NCBI GenBank assembly: GCA_902782815.1
Contig: CACZOS010000033.1
Coordinates: forward strand, 1-7,796
Reading direction: 5' to 3'
DNA length: 7,796 nt
Source of the DNA: an uncultured Lachnospiraceae bacterium
GTDB taxonomy: Bacteria; Bacillota; Clostridia; Lachnospirales; Lachnospiraceae
Shown in pieces: positions 6,069-7,796 of the stretch. The notes beneath the pieces were generated by a model, which was not told the DNA's origin, did no database searches, and worked only from the letters and a program-made list of their open reading frames with translations. Position 1 is the first letter of the stretch. Each line of letters starts with the position of its first letter. A program made the position numbers and the translations under genes.

Positions 6069-6157
6069 CTCATCCTCATACCTTTCCCCGCAGGAATCCG
6101 GGACAGGGGCTGACGCGGGCCCGGACTGTCATCGCAAACCCCGGTGTTCATGCCATT

Positions 6158-6186
6158 ATTGTATCGGGAATCCTCTTCCTTTACAA
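6158..6186 (-). promoter_or_regulatory. Candidate promoter for aroA
   Basis: On the minus strand TTGTAA (complement of 6181-6186) and TACAAT (complement of 6158-6163) are 17 bp apart. Predicted start near 6151 gives a GC-rich leader of about 82 bases, which contains the inverted repeat TCCGGG/CCCGGA (6097-6102, 6120-6125). It is too short for a T-box leader, and no leader peptide rich in aromatic codons is seen. Confidence 0.5.
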
Positions 6187-6244
6187 GCCTCTTCTTCAAG
6201 GGATCAGGAGGGATTTTTCCCCCGGCAAATGCTAAAATTAGTCC

Positions 6245-6273
6245 TTGTCATATGAGTAAATTTTTAGTAGAAT
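6245..6273 (+). promoter_or_regulatory. Promoter for the EF-G-like gene
   Basis: TTGTCA (6245-6250) and TAGAAT (6268-6273) each match the sigma-A consensus at 5 of 6 positions and are 17 bp apart in AT-rich sequence. Predicted start near 6280, giving a leader of about 105 bases that contains the long hairpin at 6290-6346. Confidence 0.7.
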
Positions 6274-6289
6274 AGATTGTGGAGTCTGT

Positions 6290-6346
6290 TGCGGAAATCT
6301 GTTGCCGGCATATTTTATTTCTGCCGATCGCGACAGGGTTTCCGCA
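6290..6346 (+). promoter_or_regulatory. Long structured 5' leader hairpin of the EF-G-like gene
   Basis: Three stacked helices can be read directly: TGCGGAAA (6290-6297) with TTTCCGCA (6339-6346), 8 bp; CTGTTGC (6299-6305) with GCGACAG (6330-6336), 7 bp with one G-T wobble; and CGGCA (6306-6310) with TGCCG (6322-6326), 5 bp. They are separated only by a 1-by-2 internal loop and a 3-base bulge (ATC), with an 11-base AT-rich apical loop. No T-tract follows, so it is not a terminator. It begins about 10 bases after the predicted start and ends 24 bases before the ribosome binding site. A cis-regulatory or mRNA-stabilising element is inferred; it matches no riboswitch I recognise. Confidence 0.6.
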
Positions 6347-6384
6347 TAAATATAAAGACCATACAGGTATAGGAGGAACCAGTA

Positions 6385-7796
6385 ATGAATGTTTACACAA
6401 CTGAGAACATTAGAAACGTTGTATTTCTTGGACACAATGGATGTGGTAAGACTTCTCTGATCGAGTCCATGGCCTTTGCAACAGGCATTATCAAGAGAAT
6501 CAGAACTGTTGCCGAGGGCGGAACAGTCAGCGATTATGATAAAGAAGAGATCAAAAGAAAATTCTCCATTCAGGCTTCGATTATTCCCTTCGAACTGAAC
6601 GGAACCAAGGTCAATATCATCGACACTCCAGGATTATTTGACTTTTCCGGTGAAGTTTATGAAGCCATCAGCGTCGCGGACGCAGCCGTTATCGTGATCA
6701 ACGGCAAATCCGGCGTGGAAGTGGGAACCAGAAAGAGCTTTGACTTCTGTGAGAAGAAGGGTATCCCCGTGATCGTTTACATCTCCAATGTTGAGGATGA
6801 GCATGTGGATGCTGCCGCCATCGTGGATGAGCTCAGAGATGCCTACGGCACAAAGATCGTTCCCTTCCAGATGCCCATGAAGGAAGGACATGATTACAAG
6901 GGTCTGATCAATGCAGCCAACATGACCGTCGCCAACGCACAGGCTGACGGAAGCTATAAAGTAGACACAGCGGAAGAAGGCGACAACGATGAGCTGGATG
7001 ATTACCGTATGCAGCTTATGGAAGGTATCGCCGAGACCAGCGAGGAGCTTATGGAGAAGTTCTTTGCCGAGGAGCCCTTCACAGACGAAGAGATCAGGGA
7101 TGCCATCGTAAGCGCTGTTGCTGAGGGTGACCTTATGCCGGTTATCTGCGGTACCATCAATTCTTCCTACGGAGCAGAGGTGCTTCTGGACAGCCTGGTA
7201 CACTACACCAGCGCTCCCGGAAAGGTTGCCGGCCAGTTTGTGGGCAAGAAGGTCAAGACCGATGAGGAGATCACTGCAACATATGATGATTCCAAGCCGG
7301 TAAGCGCCTATGTATTCAAGACTATCGCCGATCCTTTCGTGGGACGTTTCTCCCTCATCAAGGTTACCGACGGTATCCTGAAAGCGGATTCCACTTTATA
7401 TAACAGCAATAAGGAGACCGAGGAGCGCGTGGGTAAACTTTATGTTCTCCGCGGAAAGGACCAGATCGAGATCAGCATGCTTCACGCCGGGGATATCGGT
7501 GCCATCGCCAAGCTCTCCGCCACCAAGACGGGAGATACCTTATCCCAGAAAGCAGATCCGGTCATCTTCGAATCTGCCAAGATGCCCGTTCCCTACACCT
7601 TTATGCGCTATATGGCCAAGACAAAGGGTGATGAGGACAAGGTAGCCACCGCGTTAAAGAAACTTATGGATGAGGACCTTACCTTAAGTGAGGTTAATGA
7701 TAAAGCAAACCGTCAGATGCTCCTCTATGGTTTGGGAGATCAGCATCTGGAGATCGTCAAGAGCAAGCTTGCCGACCGTTATAAAGTTGAGATCGA
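6385..7796 (+). CDS. EF-G-like translational GTPase paralog (3' end beyond window)
   Basis: The first 470 codons of a translation-factor GTPase; the family is near 690 residues, so roughly the last third is missing. The visible part covers the G domain, its insert, domain II (about 310-395, VSAYVFKTIADPFVGRFSLI) and most of domain III (RQMLLYGLGDQHLEI near 450). The P-loop is GHNGCGKT (16-23). Compared with canonical EF-G, the switch-I RGIT is R-K-F-S (Ser61); DTPGH is DTPGLFDF (80-87), with Leu84 in place of the catalytic His; and NKxD is N135-V-E-D138, lacking the Lys. This matches divergent EF-G paralogs (FusA2-like) and not the housekeeping fusA; there is also no rpsL-rpsG-tuf context. 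It is probably a ribosome-associated GTPase, but its exact role is unknown. ATG 6385 with AGGAGGA upstream is a clear start. TetM-type ribosomal protection proteins are related, but the degenerate G motifs argue against that label. Confidence 0.88.
   Translation, partial: MNVYTTENIRNVVFLGHNGCGKTSLIESMAFATGIIKRIRTVAEGGTVSDYDKEEIKRKFSIQASIIPFELNGTKVNIIDTPGLFDFSGEVYEAISVADAAVIVINGKSGVEVGTRKSFDFCEKKGIPVIVYISNVEDEHVDAAAIVDELRDAYGTKIVPFQMPMKEGHDYKGLINAANMTVANAQADGSYKVDTAEEGDNDELDDYRMQLMEGIAETSEELMEKFFAEEPFTDEEIRDAIVSAVAEGDLMPVICGTINSSYGAEVLLDSLVHYTSAPGKVAGQFVGKKVKTDEEITATYDDSKPVSAYVFKTIADPFVGRFSLIKVTDGILKADSTLYNSNKETEERVGKLYVLRGKDQIEISMLHAGDIGAIAKLSATKTGDTLSQKADPVIFESAKMPVPYTFMRYMAKTKGDEDKVATALKKLMDEDLTLSEVNDKANRQMLLYGLGDQHLEIVKSKLADRYKVEI

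Larger units (their letters stand above)
6069..6384. other. Divergent intergenic region between aroA and the EF-G-like gene
   Basis: This 316-base gap holds no supportable gene. It contains the aroA leader and promoter on the minus side, the plus-strand promoter at 6245-6273, the leader hairpin at 6290-6346, and the ribosome binding site AGGAGGA (6371-6377) 7 bases before ATG 6385. The stretch between the two promoters (6187-6244) shows nothing I can name. Confidence 0.6.

Noticed and set aside
6065..6079. A four-codon minicistron (M-R-M-R-stop) whose stop overlaps the aroA start on the minus strand
   Set aside because: The only purine-rich stretch is directly against its ATG, and so short a frame can arise by chance; translational coupling cannot be supported from sequence alone.
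6238..6435. A 65-codon minus-strand open frame across the EF-G-like leader
   Set aside because: It overlaps the promoter, the leader hairpin and the start of the EF-G-like gene; it has no Shine-Dalgarno support and no recognisable product.
6634..7203. A 189-codon minus-strand open frame inside the EF-G-like gene
   Set aside because: It lies wholly antisense to a well-conserved GTPase coding region, and its protein has no recognisable motifs; it reflects the codon pattern of the real gene.
1..7796. CRISPR array, insertion sequence, tRNA, phage or defence genes
   Set aside because: No direct-repeat series, transposase motifs, tRNA folds or phage and defence domains were seen on either strand; all long frames are housekeeping genes or shadows of them.

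Overview
The window looks like core chromosome of a moderate-GC, Gram-positive anaerobe, most likely a Lachnospiraceae-type clostridium. This is inferred from strong AGGAGG-type ribosome binding sites before most genes, short intergenic gaps, intrinsic terminators, a single-domain clostridial phosphate acetyltransferase, purine genes with separate cyclohydrolase and transformylase proteins, and a divergent EF-G paralog. No phage, transposon, CRISPR, tRNA or rRNA signal was found. Six genes are complete; a seventh runs off the right edge.

Layout. 1-82: short leader. 83-943 (+): unrecognised membrane-anchored coiled-coil protein with a MORN-like C-terminal region. 1000-1959 (+): pta, phosphate acetyltransferase; ackA is not next to it. 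1951-2511 (-): CYTH-domain triphosphate-tunnel protein, convergent with pta and overlapping it by 9 bases. The apparent pta terminator (2020-2053) lies inside the coding sequence of this convergent gene. 2512-2704: AT-rich divergent intergenic region with two interleaved promoters. 2705-3418 (+): PurO-type IMP cyclohydrolase, followed 30 bases later by 3449-4624 (+): stand-alone AICAR transformylase. 4625-4790: intergenic, with a bidirectional intrinsic terminator at 4686-4725. 4791-6068 (-): aroA, EPSP synthase with class II signatures. 6069-6384: divergent intergenic region with an aroA promoter, a (+) promoter and a 57-base hairpin leader. 6385-7796 (+, incomplete): EF-G-like GTPase with altered G motifs.

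How the genes fit together. The two purine genes form one operon for the last two steps of IMP synthesis (AICAR to FAICAR to IMP). Most bacteria do this with one fused PurH; here an archaeal-type cyclohydrolase is paired with a transformylase that resembles the C-terminal half of animal ATIC. pta serves acetyl-CoA/acetyl-phosphate metabolism, and aroA the shikimate pathway. The EF-G paralog is probably ribosome-associated, with a GTPase cycle unlike that of canonical EF-G.

The items most worth a second look are the split purine operon, the terminator written into the antisense of a coding region, the structured leader before the EF-G paralog, and that paralog's G-motif changes. I did not find a convincing novel defence or mobile system.
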